The notes under the pieces: generated by a model | Database searches by the model: none | What the model was told of the DNA's origin: nothing | What the model saw: only the letters and a program-made list of their open reading frames with translations | Shown: positions 53,837 to 63,225 of the stretch, piece after piece | How the letters are laid out: each line of letters opens with the position of its first letter | Numbering within the stretch: position 1 is the stretch's first letter | DNA from: Flavobacterium sp. CF108 | Lineage (GTDB): Bacteria; Bacteroidota; Bacteroidia; Flavobacteriales; Flavobacteriaceae | Assembly: GCF_900129795.1 (NCBI RefSeq) | Contig: NZ_FQWW01000006.1 | Location: forward strand, 248,001 to 312,000 | Reading direction: 5' to 3' | Length of the DNA stretch: 64,000 bases | Translations under genes and position numbers: made by a program

Positions 53837-55375
53837 TTAAACTTCTTCAGATTTTTTCCCAAAATCTTTCGGGAAAATTAAAAAACGTGATAAAATAAGA
53901 CCTGGAATTGTCGCTATAAAAACCCATATAAAAAAGTTTTGATAGCCTAAAAATTGTTGTATATAACCGCTCAACATTCCCGGAAGCATCATTCCTAATG
54001 CCATAAAACCGGTTGCAAGTGCATAATGCGCTGTTTTTGATTCTCCCTCTGCAACATGAATTAAATACATCATAAAGCCGGTAAACCCAAAACCGTAACC
54101 AAATTGTTCAAAAATAACTACGACGTAAATGTAATAAATTGATGATGGATGAAAGAAAGCTAATAGAATAAATCCTAAAATTGGAAGATGCATTGCCAGA
54201 AACATTGGAAGCATCCATTTTGTAAGACCCTGTTGAGACAGTACAATTCCTCCTAATATTCCGCCCAAGGTTAAAGCAATGAGGCCAAAAGTTCCATAAA
54301 TTAAACCAACATCTTCTGTTTCGAGGCCCATTCCGCCTTTGTGAATTGTTGCTTGATTTCCATTTGTAGTAATTAATTCATTGACAAAATGAACTCTTGC
54401 TTCATTTACTTTTTTATATTCTTCACCTTTTTTGGGTTGAGTTTCTAATATAGGTTTTTTCTCTTTTCTGGTATCAGCAACAATTGGTAATTTAGAATAT
54501 AAAAGTTGTAATTCTGAGGCTTCAAGTTTTACACCTGTTTTTACTTTAGTATTATATAAGTATAATGCCTTTTTTTCGTTTAAGTCTGCAGTTTTTTCTA
54601 CTAGTTCATATTTAATAGGGTCAACTAAAAAGGGAGTTAACATTTTTAATAATTGTGATTCTCCCAACCTAAAAACCAGGATAAAAATTAAAACAGTTAC
54701 AATTTGTTTTTTCTTAAAAAAGCTGATAAAAATAGTTCCAAAGCTTTTATGGTGATGTTCTTTATTTTCTACTAAATTAATTTCGTTTTTAGGTGTAAAA
54801 ATGAAATTGTAAATGGTAATAAGAGTCATTAACAGGCCAACAAAAATCATGGTATACGACCAGGCTTTTGTATTATCACCGTATTTATGTTCTAAATATC
54901 CTGCTAAAAGTATTATTAGTCCATTACCGGCAATCATAGAGATTCTGTAAAATGTACTTCTTATTCCTAAAAAGAATGACTGCTCTTCTTTTGGTAAAAC
55001 CAATAAATAAAAACCATCACTTGCAATATCATTTGAGGCAGAAGCAAAAGCTGCAGCCCAGAATATTGCCAAAGTAACAAGGAAAAAATTATGTAAGGGA
55101 ATAGTGAATCCAACAATTAAAAAAGCAATAGAAATAAGCAATTGCATCCATAAAAACCATTTTCGTTTTGTGCCATAAAGCTCAACTAACGGACTCCATA
55201 AAGGCTTGATTACCCACGGAAGATATAGTAAGCTTGTATATAAACCGATATCTTCATTAGTTATTCCTAACTTTTTATACATCAAAACCGAAACGGAGAT
55301 GATAATAACATAAGGAAATCCAGAAGCGAAATTAAGTAGCGGAATCCAAAACCAGGGTTTATTATCTGTTTTCAT
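53837..55375 (-). CDS. AmpG-like MFS transporter (muropeptide permease)
   Basis: 512 aa, with about 12-14 membrane helices. The start FWIPLLNFASGFPYVIIISVSVLMYKKLGITNEDIGLYTSLLYLPWVIKPLWSPLVE is the AmpG-type opening (LGF.SGlP..., FKFlWaPl.D). A large cytoplasmic insertion (about residues 250-330) is Lys-rich. It is expected to import anhydro-muropeptides. The gene overlaps the preceding GHL10 gene by 14 bp, so translation is coupled. Neighbours are anmK and nagZ. Confidence 0.85.
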   Translation of the reverse strand: MKTDNKPWFWIPLLNFASGFPYVIIISVSVLMYKKLGITNEDIGLYTSLLYLPWVIKPLWSPLVELYGTKRKWFLWMQLLISIAFLIVGFTIPLHNFFLVTLAIFWAAAFASASNDIASDGFYLLVLPKEEQSFFLGIRSTFYRISMIAGNGLIILLAGYLEHKYGDNTKAWSYTMIFVGLLMTLITIYNFIFTPKNEINLVENKEHHHKSFGTIFISFFKKKQIVTVLIFILVFRLGESQLLKMLTPFLVDPIKYELVEKTADLNEKKALYLYNTKVKTGVKLEASELQLLYSKLPIVADTRKEKKPILETQPKKGEEYKKVNEARVHFVNELITTNGNQATIHKGGMGLETEDVGLIYGTFGLIALTLGGILGGIVLSQQGLTKWMLPMFLAMHLPILGFILLAFFHPSSIYYIYVVVIFEQFGYGFGFTGFMMYLIHVAEGESKTAHYALATGFMALGMMLPGMLSGYIQQFLGYQNFFIWVFIATIPGLILSRFLIFPKDFGKKSEEV

Positions 55376-56933
55376 TAGGCTGAGCAGGTGAATAGATTTT
55401 AAAATTCTTTTTTAAGTCGGCAGCAGTTGGGGTGCTTTCGTTCGCAAAATAATCAATAAATGTTACAGCACAAGCTTTATACATATCGATTTTTTCTGCG
55501 GGAATAGAAAATGATATAACGCCGTCTTTTTCAACAGCTCTTACTTTATCAATTATTTTTGAGGCATCGGCTGTATTTACTTTCGAAATATGCTCTCCGC
55601 CATAAATTACAATATAACGCACTTTTGTATTCAGCGGATTTTTGATGCTGAAAGAATAATTTACAGTGTCTTTTACAAAATCTGTAATGACTGGCGTATC
55701 GATAATAATACGTTTCAGGTTCGGAACTGCAGCAGGAAGCGCAGGAAATCGATATTGATTGTCTTCCAGAAGACGAACAAGATCTAAGTTTTTATTCATG
55801 AACCATTTTGCGCTGAAATAAGCACTTCCGGAAACATTTTTAGTGCTTCTGGCAAAATCGATCTGGGTCGGGATTTCGCTGACATAATTCCAGCTTTTAT
55901 CACCGTCGGCCCTAATTTTGTAAGAAGCGTGACCAATATAAACAGCCGTATTATTAGAGTTTTCTGCCCACCATTTTACTAATTTTGAATAAGAAGCCCT
56001 CGGATTATACATACTCCAATACAATTGAGGAAGTATATAATCGATCCATTTTTGATCCATCCATAAAAGCGGATCGGCATATAGATCATCGTAATTTGCG
56101 GTTGACTGCGTTTCTGAACCTTTTGGGTCAACAGATTTATTTCGCCAAACCCCAAACGGACTAATTCCGAATTGAACCCACGGCTTGCTTTCTTTTATAG
56201 TTGTTGAAATCGTGTGCACAAAGTTACTCACGTTGGCACGACGCCAGTCTGCAAGGCTTAAACCTGCTCCGTATTTTTTGTACGAAGCTGAGTCGTTAAA
56301 GACTTTTCCGGGAACGGCATATGGATAAAAATAATCATCAAAATGAATCGCGTCAATATCGTATTTGTCAACGACTTCTTTTACCACTTTTGTTAAATGT
56401 GTCTGAACTTCTGGTAATGCAGGATCGTAATAATATTTTCCGCCGTATTCGATCATCCATTCCGGATGTTTAAAAACGTCATGATTTGGGCTTAATTGCT
56501 GTTTATTTAAATCGAAAGTGGCACGATATGGATTCAGCCACGCGTGAAATTCAAAGCCTCTGTTATGCGCTTCTTCAATCATCCAGGCCAAAGTATCATA
56601 ATACGGACTTGGAGCTGCACCTTCTTTTCCTGTTAGGAATCTTGACCAAGGCGCAAGTTCTGTTGGGTAAAAAGCATCACCAACGCTTCTTATCTGAACG
56701 ATAACAGCATTGTAGTTTAATTCTTTATAGGTGTCTAAAATTTCTAAATAATCAGCTTTTTCTTTTTCAACATTATCTGTGGCTGTTTTTGGCCAGTCAA
56801 TATTTACTACAGTCGCAATCCAAACACCTCTAAATTCATTTTTAGGATGCATTATTTTTTCTTGTGCGTTAGATTTTAATCCAAAGAAAAATAAAAGTAT
56901 GATTGAGTATAGTAAGTGCTGATTTTTATGCAT
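55362..56933 (-). CDS. Secreted GHL10-type glycoside hydrolase (family 10-like, DUF187)
   Basis: 523 aa from the start at 56933. That start gives a signal peptide (MHKNQHLLYSIILLFFFGLKSNAQ); the frame is open to 56954, but the -7 box at 56959-56966 would make the longer form leaderless. Domain features: FRGVWIATVVNIDWP, FEFHAWLNPYRATFD, DAIHFDDYFYPYAVPG and VQFGISPFGVWRN with active-site acidic residues in a TIM barrel. Related enzymes act on bacterial cell-wall or related glycans. It is the first gene after anmK in the same direction and is linked by overlap to the muropeptide transporter. Confidence 0.88.
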   Translation of the reverse strand: MHKNQHLLYSIILLFFFGLKSNAQEKIMHPKNEFRGVWIATVVNIDWPKTATDNVEKEKADYLEILDTYKELNYNAVIVQIRSVGDAFYPTELAPWSRFLTGKEGAAPSPYYDTLAWMIEEAHNRGFEFHAWLNPYRATFDLNKQQLSPNHDVFKHPEWMIEYGGKYYYDPALPEVQTHLTKVVKEVVDKYDIDAIHFDDYFYPYAVPGKVFNDSASYKKYGAGLSLADWRRANVSNFVHTISTTIKESKPWVQFGISPFGVWRNKSVDPKGSETQSTANYDDLYADPLLWMDQKWIDYILPQLYWSMYNPRASYSKLVKWWAENSNNTAVYIGHASYKIRADGDKSWNYVSEIPTQIDFARSTKNVSGSAYFSAKWFMNKNLDLVRLLEDNQYRFPALPAAVPNLKRIIIDTPVITDFVKDTVNYSFSIKNPLNTKVRYIVIYGGEHISKVNTADASKIIDKVRAVEKDGVISFSIPAEKIDMYKACAVTFIDYFANESTPTAADLKKNFKIYSPAQPNENR

Positions 56934-56958
56934 TTTAATCTTTAATTTTAACAAGAAC

Positions 56959-56988
56959 CAAAAATAGTTTGTTTTGCTAGGAATTCAA
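56959..56988 (-). promoter_or_regulatory. Promoter of the GHL10/AmpG/nagZ cluster
   Basis: On the minus strand TTG (56988-56986), 19 nt and TATTTTTG (56966-56959) match the -33/-7 consensus. Start near 56952 gives a 19-nt leader to the ATG at 56933. Confidence 0.55.
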
Positions 56989-57021
56989 TGAATTCTGCTA
57001 AATTTTATTTTAAATGTTTTT

Positions 57022-57176
57022 TTGCCACGAATTACACAAATTTCCACCAATTTTTTATTCTCAAAGCATTAAAAAATAATTCGTGATAATTCGTGTAATT
57101 CGTGGCAATCATTTTTTGTAGCCACAGATTAAAAGGATTATTTGGATTAATCTTTTTAATCCTTCTAATCTGTGGC
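57022..57176. repeat. Two adjacent intergenic inverted repeats
   Basis: Arms 1: TTGCCACGAATTACAC at 57022-57037 and its perfect inverse at 57093-57108. Arms 2: the 20-nt GCCACAGATTAAAAGGATTA at 57121-57140 with one mismatch to 57157-57176. They lie between anmK and the GHL10 gene; both could form stable hairpins, and the second may act as a terminator for anmK. Confidence 0.85.
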
Positions 57177-57184
57177 AAACTTTA

Positions 57185-58393
57185 TTAATCTGGAAAAGAA
57201 ATTTTCCCCATTGTTACTGAGGGAATTCCTTTTTTAGATCCAAAATTATAATTTCCTCCCGCTACGGTTTCATTAGCCAAAACGGCAAATAAAACGGCTT
57301 CTTTTGCATCGCCTGAAATTCCGAGAACATCGCTTTTCTCAAATTTACAAGGCAATAATTCCTGTAACCAGCTCACCAATAACGGATTTCGTGCGCCTCC
57401 GCCTGACATATAAACTGTAAACTCTTCGATTGGAGTTTTAGTATTTTGTACAACAAACAAAACCGCTTCGGCAATTGTCTCGGCACTAAGTCGTGTTAAA
57501 GTCGCAAGCAAATCTGGTGCCGAAATGTTTTCTAAACCTAATTTCACCAAAGCCGAGTTCACAAATTCATGGTTGAATAATTCCTGGCCAATTGTTTTTG
57601 GAAAACTTTTTTGGAAGAAAGCATTGCTTTTTAATTCGCTTAAAAGTTCCTGATTTACGGTTCCGCTTTTGGCGATTTCGGCATCTTTATCGTAACTTTT
57701 TTCAGGGAAATACTGTTTGGTGCAAATATCGATTAACGTATTTGCGGTTCCCGTATCGGTTACAAAAACCTCTTCGGCGTTTTGTGAAGCTGGTAAATAA
57801 GTGAAATTTGCGATTCCGCCCATGTTAAGCATGATTCGGTTTTCATCTTTTTTACTGAATAACAAATAATCTCCATAAACAGCCAAAGGCGCGCCTTCAC
57901 CGCCCGCAGCAACATGTTTTTGCCTAAAATCAGATAAAGTTATAATTCCGGTTTTTACCGCAATATGATCGCCGTCGCCAATTTGTAAAGTCGCATTTGG
58001 AAATTTTTCCTGCTGATGTAAAAACTTTGGCGCATGCAAAACCGTTTGTCCGTGCGAAGCGATTAGATCAACTTCATTTGAAGAAATATTCCATTTTGAA
58101 AGACAATCGTTAATCATTCCGGCATGCAAGTCTGCAATCCATTCGTTGAGTAAAACCAAATGCTGAAAATCGATTGTTTTTTTAGCAAACACTTTTCTGA
58201 TTTCGGTTTTAATATCTTCGCTGTAATCGATGGTTTCAAACTGCTCGATTTTGACAAGCGTGTTTCCGCCTTCGCCAGAAATTTGACAAAGAGCCAAATC
58301 GAGTCCGTCGAGTGAAGTTCCAGACATTAAACCTACTATTTTTCGAGTCTCTTTTTGAGCAATTTCGTAAAGAGCGCTTATATTTTTATTCAT
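57185..58393 (-). CDS. anmK: Anhydro-N-acetylmuramic acid kinase
   Basis: 402 aa. Family motifs: GLMSGTSLDGLDLALC at the N-terminus (ATP phosphate loop), SHGQTVLHAP, GDGDHIAVKTGI, LNMGGIANFTYLP and TVYMSGGGARNPLL. It phosphorylates and opens 1,6-anhydro-MurNAc from cell-wall turnover, giving MurNAc-6-phosphate. With nagZ and the AmpG-like transporter downstream it forms a recycling cluster. No promoter is certain. Confidence 0.95.
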   Translation of the reverse strand: MNKNISALYEIAQKETRKIVGLMSGTSLDGLDLALCQISGEGGNTLVKIEQFETIDYSEDIKTEIRKVFAKKTIDFQHLVLLNEWIADLHAGMINDCLSKWNISSNEVDLIASHGQTVLHAPKFLHQQEKFPNATLQIGDGDHIAVKTGIITLSDFRQKHVAAGGEGAPLAVYGDYLLFSKKDENRIMLNMGGIANFTYLPASQNAEEVFVTDTGTANTLIDICTKQYFPEKSYDKDAEIAKSGTVNQELLSELKSNAFFQKSFPKTIGQELFNHEFVNSALVKLGLENISAPDLLATLTRLSAETIAEAVLFVVQNTKTPIEEFTVYMSGGGARNPLLVSWLQELLPCKFEKSDVLGISGDAKEAVLFAVLANETVAGGNYNFGSKKGIPSVTMGKISFPD

Positions 58394-58865
58394 TAATAAT
58401 GATGTTTTAAAAAAGCATTTTATTTGGAAACGCTAAAATGGGATTTTTTACATATAAATATAAGTAAACTTTGAGATTTATTTTTTGAATGTTGAGTGTA
58501 AATGTTTTGTAAACACATAGAGACATAGTTTTTCTTTGTGGGTAAAGGCATTTCACTTTTTTAAAACAAACATAGATAGAGGTTTTTTAAACCGAATAAT
58601 AACATTGTATTTTAATATAGCCAGTGGTTTCAACCACTGGAAACGTATTGTGAATCATATTGTGTCCAAGTGGTTGAAACCACTTGCTATGTTTAAAAAA
58701 GAAATGAGAATATTATGCAGCTATGTGTAAAATCTTGATTTTATTTAATCCTTTTATTCACTCCCAAAAAACTATGTTTCTATGTGTTTAAATAAAAACA
58801 CAATGCTAAACAAAACTTATTTCTGTTTTTATATATTTGTTTTCAAACTAATTAAAATTTAAACC
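58394..58865. repeat. Intergenic MITE-like nested palindromes
   Basis: An outer inverted repeat (58511-58532 and 58768-58789, 22 bp with one mismatch, core AAACACATAGA) encloses two hairpins: CCAGTGGTTTCAACCACTGG (58621-58640) and AAGTGGTTGAAACCACTT (58668-58685). No coding capacity of note. TATATTTG at 58832-58839 is a candidate -7 box for lemA. Confidence 0.75.
58832..58839 (+). promoter_or_regulatory. Candidate -7 box for the lemA operon
   Basis: TATATTTG fits TAnnTTTG exactly; start near 58846 would give a 20-nt leader. No convincing -33 element. Confidence 0.4.
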
Positions 58866-59420
58866 ATGATTGTTGTTATTATCCTTTTTGTTTTCATCAT
58901 AATAGGAGTGTTCATTTACAATTCGCTTATCGAAAAAAGAAATCAGGTTACAAATGCTTTTTCGGCAATTGATGTTATGCTGAAAAAACGTTTTGATTTG
59001 ATTCCGAATTTGGTTGAGATTGTAAAACAATACACTAATTATGAACAAAGTACCTTAACTAAAATCGTAGAACTTCGTTCAAGAGCAACTTCAGGTTCTT
59101 TAACCGAGGCCGAAAAAGCAAGTTTAGATACAGAATTAAGCACCGCTGTAAAGGGTTTAATGGTTACGGTTGAAAATTATCCAGACTTAAAAGCAAATAC
59201 AAATTTCTTAAACTTACAAAGTACTTGGACAGAAAGCGAAGAACAAATCGCTGCGGCCAGAAGAACATATAATGCTTCGGTTACGAGTTATAATAACGCT
59301 ATTATGATGTTTCCGGGAAATTTGTTTGCTGGAATGCTGAATTATACTAAAATTGATGTTTTAGCAACGCCAGAAGAAGAGCGTAAAAATATTAGTGCAA
59401 AAGAACTTTTCAATAATTAA
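58866..59420 (+). CDS. lemA: LemA-family protein
   Basis: 184 aa. One N-terminal membrane helix (VVIILFVFIIIGVFIYNSL) followed by the LemA domain: LIEKRNQVTNAFSAIDVMLKKRFDLIPNLVEIVKQY, ESTWTESEEQIAAARRTYNASVTSYN. A predicted four-helix bundle anchored in the inner membrane. The gene stops with TAATG overlapping the start of the DUF3137 gene by one base, so they are translationally coupled. The cellular role is not known. Confidence 0.95.
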   Translation: MIVVIILFVFIIIGVFIYNSLIEKRNQVTNAFSAIDVMLKKRFDLIPNLVEIVKQYTNYEQSTLTKIVELRSRATSGSLTEAEKASLDTELSTAVKGLMVTVENYPDLKANTNFLNLQSTWTESEEQIAAARRTYNASVTSYNNAIMMFPGNLFAGMLNYTKIDVLATPEEERKNISAKELFNN

Positions 59421-60376
59421 TGGATTCAGAAATTAGTAACAATTCAGCCTTGCAAGAGGTTTTGAATACATTAGAAGTTGAGAGAAAAAAAATAGCCGAA
59501 ACCTATAAAACTACCTATATTTTATTTGGTCTTGCCATTGTATTTATGATAATTGGTTTATTGATTAGGTTTCCGACTTTAGGTTTTCTGGGATTTGCCG
59601 TTTCTGCCATTACTGGCATCGTAATGCATTTTAGAATTGGCGACGATGTTAAGAAATACAAAATGGCTTATAAAACCAATGTTGTAGGATCTGCATTAAA
59701 AAATATCAACGAAAGTTTGACGATAACGCCGCAAAACGGACTTCCGGAATATGAGTTTAGAAGTTCGGAACTTTTTACAACCGAATCTGATCGTTATAAA
59801 ACACAGGATTTAATAAGCGGAACAAACGATAAAACTTCTTTTTGGTTTGCCGAAGTTCACGCCGAATACAAAACCGAAACAAGCACAAAAAACGGAACCC
59901 GTACACAATGGCATACTATTTTTAAAGGAATTGTTTTTGTGGCCGATTTTAATAAAAACTTCAATGTTTCGACAGTTGTTCGCCCAAAAGATTTTGGAAA
60001 TGCTATTGGTTCCTGGTTTTCTAAAAATGTTTTTAGTTTTGGAAATACCGATGTGATCGAATTAGAAAACATCGATTTCAGCAATAAATTTGTAACCTAT
60101 TCGAGTAACCAAATCGAAGCGCGATACATTTTAACGCCTGCCATGATGGAAAGAATTCTGGATTTAAATGGTAAATGCGACGAAACGATTTCGGTTTCGT
60201 TTATACATTCTAAAATGTATATTGCTTTTCCATTGTCCGAAAATTATTTTGAAGCGCCTATTCATTCTTCACTTTTAGATCCCGATTTACTTTCCGGCGA
60301 TCTTTCGATTGTGAAATTCATGCATGATATTGTTCATGAACTGGATTTGAATACTAGGATTTGGGGGAAGGAGTAG
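59420..60376 (+). CDS. DUF3137-domain membrane protein
   Basis: 318 aa. An N-terminal cytoplasmic helix, then two membrane segments (about residues 28-70), then a soluble domain typical of DUF3137: YKTQDLISGTNDKTSFWFAEVHAEYKTE, TIFKGIVFVADFNKNF and the C-terminal MYIAFPLSENYFEAP. LemA and DUF3137 genes are often paired. One-base overlap with lemA. No biochemical function known. Confidence 0.9.
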   Translation: MDSEISNNSALQEVLNTLEVERKKIAETYKTTYILFGLAIVFMIIGLLIRFPTLGFLGFAVSAITGIVMHFRIGDDVKKYKMAYKTNVVGSALKNINESLTITPQNGLPEYEFRSSELFTTESDRYKTQDLISGTNDKTSFWFAEVHAEYKTETSTKNGTRTQWHTIFKGIVFVADFNKNFNVSTVVRPKDFGNAIGSWFSKNVFSFGNTDVIELENIDFSNKFVTYSSNQIEARYILTPAMMERILDLNGKCDETISVSFIHSKMYIAFPLSENYFEAPIHSSLLDPDLLSGDLSIVKFMHDIVHELDLNTRIWGKE

Positions 60377-60664
60377 AGGTTTTTTATAAAATATTTTTAA
60401 GCCGTTTAATAGATTTTGATTTGATCGAGATTTATTGAGTGGTTTTCTCTTTTATGTAATTCAGGTATAAATACGTGGCAATTGGGAATAGTTAATTGAT
60501 ATTTTTGAGTCTATAGAAGTTTTAAAATTATGGACTATGGTTTTTCCACAATTTATTATTCTTTATTTGATACAAATTTGTACTGTTATAATTTGAAATT
60601 TCTAGAGAATAATGAAAACTATTAATAATAAGTTTTTTAGGATTTTAAACAAAAAATATTAAAA

Positions 60665-62374
60665 ATGGATATAAGACAACAAATTGTTCTAGATCAAATT
60701 GAAAAATTAAATGAAACTTTAGTTTTAAAAAATGAAGATAAAGCTTTTCAGATATTTGCACATAGTTTATTTACAGACAATAGTGTATATTCATTTGATC
60801 CAAATGACGATGTTGATGGAGGACAAGATAAACAAATTGATAATATAACGATAGATCAAAAAGACGGAGAAGGAACAATATATATAACACAAGTGAAAAA
60901 TGAAAATTCTTTCTCATCTAATTCCTTAATTCAAATTAGAAATGGACTTAATTGGATTTTTAATCAAAAAAAAGCAAGTATACATAGTTTAACTAATGTA
61001 AAATTTAAGGATAAAATATTTGAATGCAAAGATTTAATTAATTTGGTTGGTCCATCAAATATAAATGTTGAGGTCGCATATATATCAAATAGTTTATCAA
61101 CAAATATTTCAGATGAATGTATTCAAGAGCTTAATAATATTTTGGAACAATTCGATAATGAAACTTTTTCATCTTTTTCTTTTGAGATGATTGGCGCTAT
61201 AGAAATTGTAGATAGACTTAACTCACAAGAAAAGAAAAATAAAAAGATTAATGCTAACATTAAAATTAAATATGATGCAAATTCACCATCGCTAATTAAA
61301 TATCATTCTTATGGATTGAAAGGGATTATATGTACAACTACGGCAAAAGAAATTGCGAGAATAGTAAATGATGATGATAAAGGATTTGTTTTTGATTTAA
61401 ATGTTAGAAAATATTTAGGAAATCTTGGAACGGTTAATAAAGATATAAAAGAAACTTGCTCTGATGAAGAAATGAGTTATCTTTTTTGGTTTTTAAATAA
61501 TGGAGTAACAATAGTTTGCGATAAAGTCGATCCAGTCACTGATCCAGATAATCCCCATATGAAAATTGAAAATCTTCAAATTGTAAATGGATGTCAAACT
61601 TCATCATCTTTAGCAATTGCAGAAAAGGAAGGATTACTTCAAGAAAATGCAAATGTAATTCTTAAAATATTTGAAACATCAGATTTATCTTTAGTTGATA
61701 AAGTTGTGTTGACTACAAATAATCAAAATAAAATTACAAATAGAAATTTAAGGGCAAATGATAAAATACAAAGAGATTTTGAAAGAGCCTTTGAAATTCA
61801 TGATTATTTTTATGAACGCAAACCGAGGCAATATAATGATAAGGATGTTTCAAGAATAATTCCCAATGAAATTGCGGCAACTTCTTATTTAGCAATTGTT
61901 TTAAAAAGGCCATCGGACGCAAGAAGTAGAAAATATAAAATTTGGAGCGATTATTATGATAGTATATTTAAAACAATACCTATTCAATCGTTTATAATAA
62001 GTTATCTTATAAAAAATAAGACAGCTAATTTTATAAATTCTTCTAATTATGTTCTAAGCAAGAACGAAATAGAAAGATATCTTGCTAAAAATGCTCAATT
62101 TCATTTGGCTCGTATGACTTCATTTATATGGAGAAAATCCGATAATTGGACATTAAATAACGAATTAGAAAAAAATCTAAAAGAAATAGAATTAAATATA
62201 AATCTATTAGATCAATATATTGAAACTGCTTTAAGTGATTTGGTTGAAATTCTTGAAAAAAATCCTACTCTGAAATCAGATTTAAATAATACTCTAAAAT
62301 CTTCCTCTTTTGATAATTTAATAAGTGCAGAATTATATAAAAAATATATTGCTAAACAAAAAGGTGATGAGTAA
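60665..62374 (+). CDS. AIPR-family abortive phage infection protein
   Basis: 569 aa. Family features: DGGQDKQIDNITIDQ with an acidic patch (Asp-rich; could be a nuclease site) near the N-terminus, FDLNVRKYLGNLGTVNKDI (about residues 242-260), FWFLNNGVTIVCDKV and IENLQIVNGCQTSSSL (about 302-320), all characteristic of AIPR proteins, which are found in phage-resistance and restriction-associated loci. It stands alone with no restriction or methylase genes nearby. It has lower GC than its neighbours and no promoter was identified. It is followed by REP elements and a RAYT gene. Confidence 0.85.
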   Translation: MDIRQQIVLDQIEKLNETLVLKNEDKAFQIFAHSLFTDNSVYSFDPNDDVDGGQDKQIDNITIDQKDGEGTIYITQVKNENSFSSNSLIQIRNGLNWIFNQKKASIHSLTNVKFKDKIFECKDLINLVGPSNINVEVAYISNSLSTNISDECIQELNNILEQFDNETFSSFSFEMIGAIEIVDRLNSQEKKNKKINANIKIKYDANSPSLIKYHSYGLKGIICTTTAKEIARIVNDDDKGFVFDLNVRKYLGNLGTVNKDIKETCSDEEMSYLFWFLNNGVTIVCDKVDPVTDPDNPHMKIENLQIVNGCQTSSSLAIAEKEGLLQENANVILKIFETSDLSLVDKVVLTTNNQNKITNRNLRANDKIQRDFERAFEIHDYFYERKPRQYNDKDVSRIIPNEIAATSYLAIVLKRPSDARSRKYKIWSDYYDSIFKTIPIQSFIISYLIKNKTANFINSSNYVLSKNEIERYLAKNAQFHLARMTSFIWRKSDNWTLNNELEKNLKEIELNINLLDQYIETALSDLVEILEKNPTLKSDLNNTLKSSSFDNLISAELYKKYIAKQKGDE

Positions 62375-62403
62375 TAACTTTGTTAATTAATAAATCCCAG
62401 CTA

Positions 62404-62424
62404 GCACGAGCGTCCCGCTCGTGC
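62404..62424. repeat. REP hairpin 1
   Basis: GCACGAGCG-TCC-CGCTCGTGC, a perfect 9-bp stem with a 3-nt loop. GC-rich in an AT-rich region; same orientation as REP 2 and 4. Confidence 0.9.
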
Positions 62425-62433
62425 CCGCACAGA

Positions 62434-62511
62434 ACATCAATTAATATCAATTTCTAAAACAGTTTGATCATTATTGCCATAGTTTCTTGCGGAACTATAT
62501 TTCCAATCTAC
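62434..62511 (-). pseudogene. C-terminal remnant of a second RAYT transposase
   Basis: Minus strand encodes DWKYSSARNYGNNDQTVLEIDIN and a stop, which is the last 23 residues of the RAYT gene next to it with one conservative change (Val for Ile). The DNA differs at several mainly synonymous sites. It is preceded by REP 2 and followed by REP 1. Confidence 0.8.
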
Positions 62512-62523
62512 TGCCCCCCGCTA

Positions 62524-62544
62524 GCGCGAGCGTCCCGCTCGTGC
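62524..62544. repeat. REP hairpin 2
   Basis: GCGCGAGCG-TCC-CGCTCGTGC, same loop and nearly the same stem as REP 1. Just after the RAYT stop codon. Confidence 0.9.
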
Positions 62545-62557
62545 CCACACAGAAACA

Positions 62558-63106
62558 TCAATTAATATCAATTTCTAAAATAGTCTGATCATTATTTCCG
62601 TAGTTTCGAGCTGAACTATATTTCCAATCTATCGAATTAGTAACAAAACCAGTTTCAAGAGGATTGTTATGAATATAGTTTAGCTTTTGCTCAAAAACTT
62701 TTAGAGACCAAATTTCTATAGGTTGATTATTTTGCTGCCAAAACTGCCTGAATTTCACATTACTATTCTTCTTTCCGGCTCTTTCAAACATCCATAGCAT
62801 CCATTCTTTTCTGCTTTCTTGCGGATTTTCTTCGATTGTTTTAAGCAGTTTTCTTGAAGTAAATCCTTTAAAGTCTCTTATCAATCCTGAAGGATCTCCA
62901 CTTCCGGATCTGAAAATTAAATGAATATGACTTGGCATTATACAATATCCATAAATTTCCATTGATTTATGTTTGCGACAATAATCTAGAGATTCGATGA
63001 TTGCTCCAAAATATTCTTCTCTTGTAAATACATCTATCCAATAAACTGTAGCAAAACTGATAAAATATGCTCCAGTTTTTTCTCCAAATTTATATTTTCT
63101 GCTCAT
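62558..63106 (-). CDS. REP-associated tyrosine transposase (RAYT, IS200/IS605-like)
   Basis: 182 aa. The HUH motif is in GYCIMPSHIHLIFRSG (His-x-His) and the catalytic Tyr in FEQKLNYIHNNPLETGF, with the WKYSSARNY segment near the end. RAYTs are single-domain HUH nucleases that process REP hairpins and are usually single-copy chromosomal genes. The four REP hairpins on both sides (two downstream, two upstream) are probably its substrates. All catalytic residues are present. Confidence 0.93.
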   Translation of the reverse strand: MSRKYKFGEKTGAYFISFATVYWIDVFTREEYFGAIIESLDYCRKHKSMEIYGYCIMPSHIHLIFRSGSGDPSGLIRDFKGFTSRKLLKTIEENPQESRKEWMLWMFERAGKKNSNVKFRQFWQQNNQPIEIWSLKVFEQKLNYIHNNPLETGFVTNSIDWKYSSARNYGNNDQTILEIDIN

Positions 63107-63140
63107 TTGTTTTTTATCTAATGCTGGAAATACTTTGCGG

Positions 63141-63161
63141 GCACGAGCGGGACGCTCGCGC
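63141..63161. repeat. REP hairpin 3 (inverted)
   Basis: GCACGAGCG-GGA-CGCTCGCGC, opposite orientation to REP 1, 2 and 4. It lies 35 bp upstream of the RAYT start. Confidence 0.9.
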
Positions 63162-63204
63162 TAGCGTCTTAAAATAGTTCTCAAAATCAAGAACCTCTCT
63201 GCTG

Positions 63205-63225
63205 GCGCGAGCGTCCCGCTCGTGT
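63205..63225. repeat. REP hairpin 4
   Basis: GCGCGAGCG-TCC-CGCTCGTGT, same orientation as REP 1 and 2; forms a BIME-like pair with the inverted REP 3. Confidence 0.88.
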
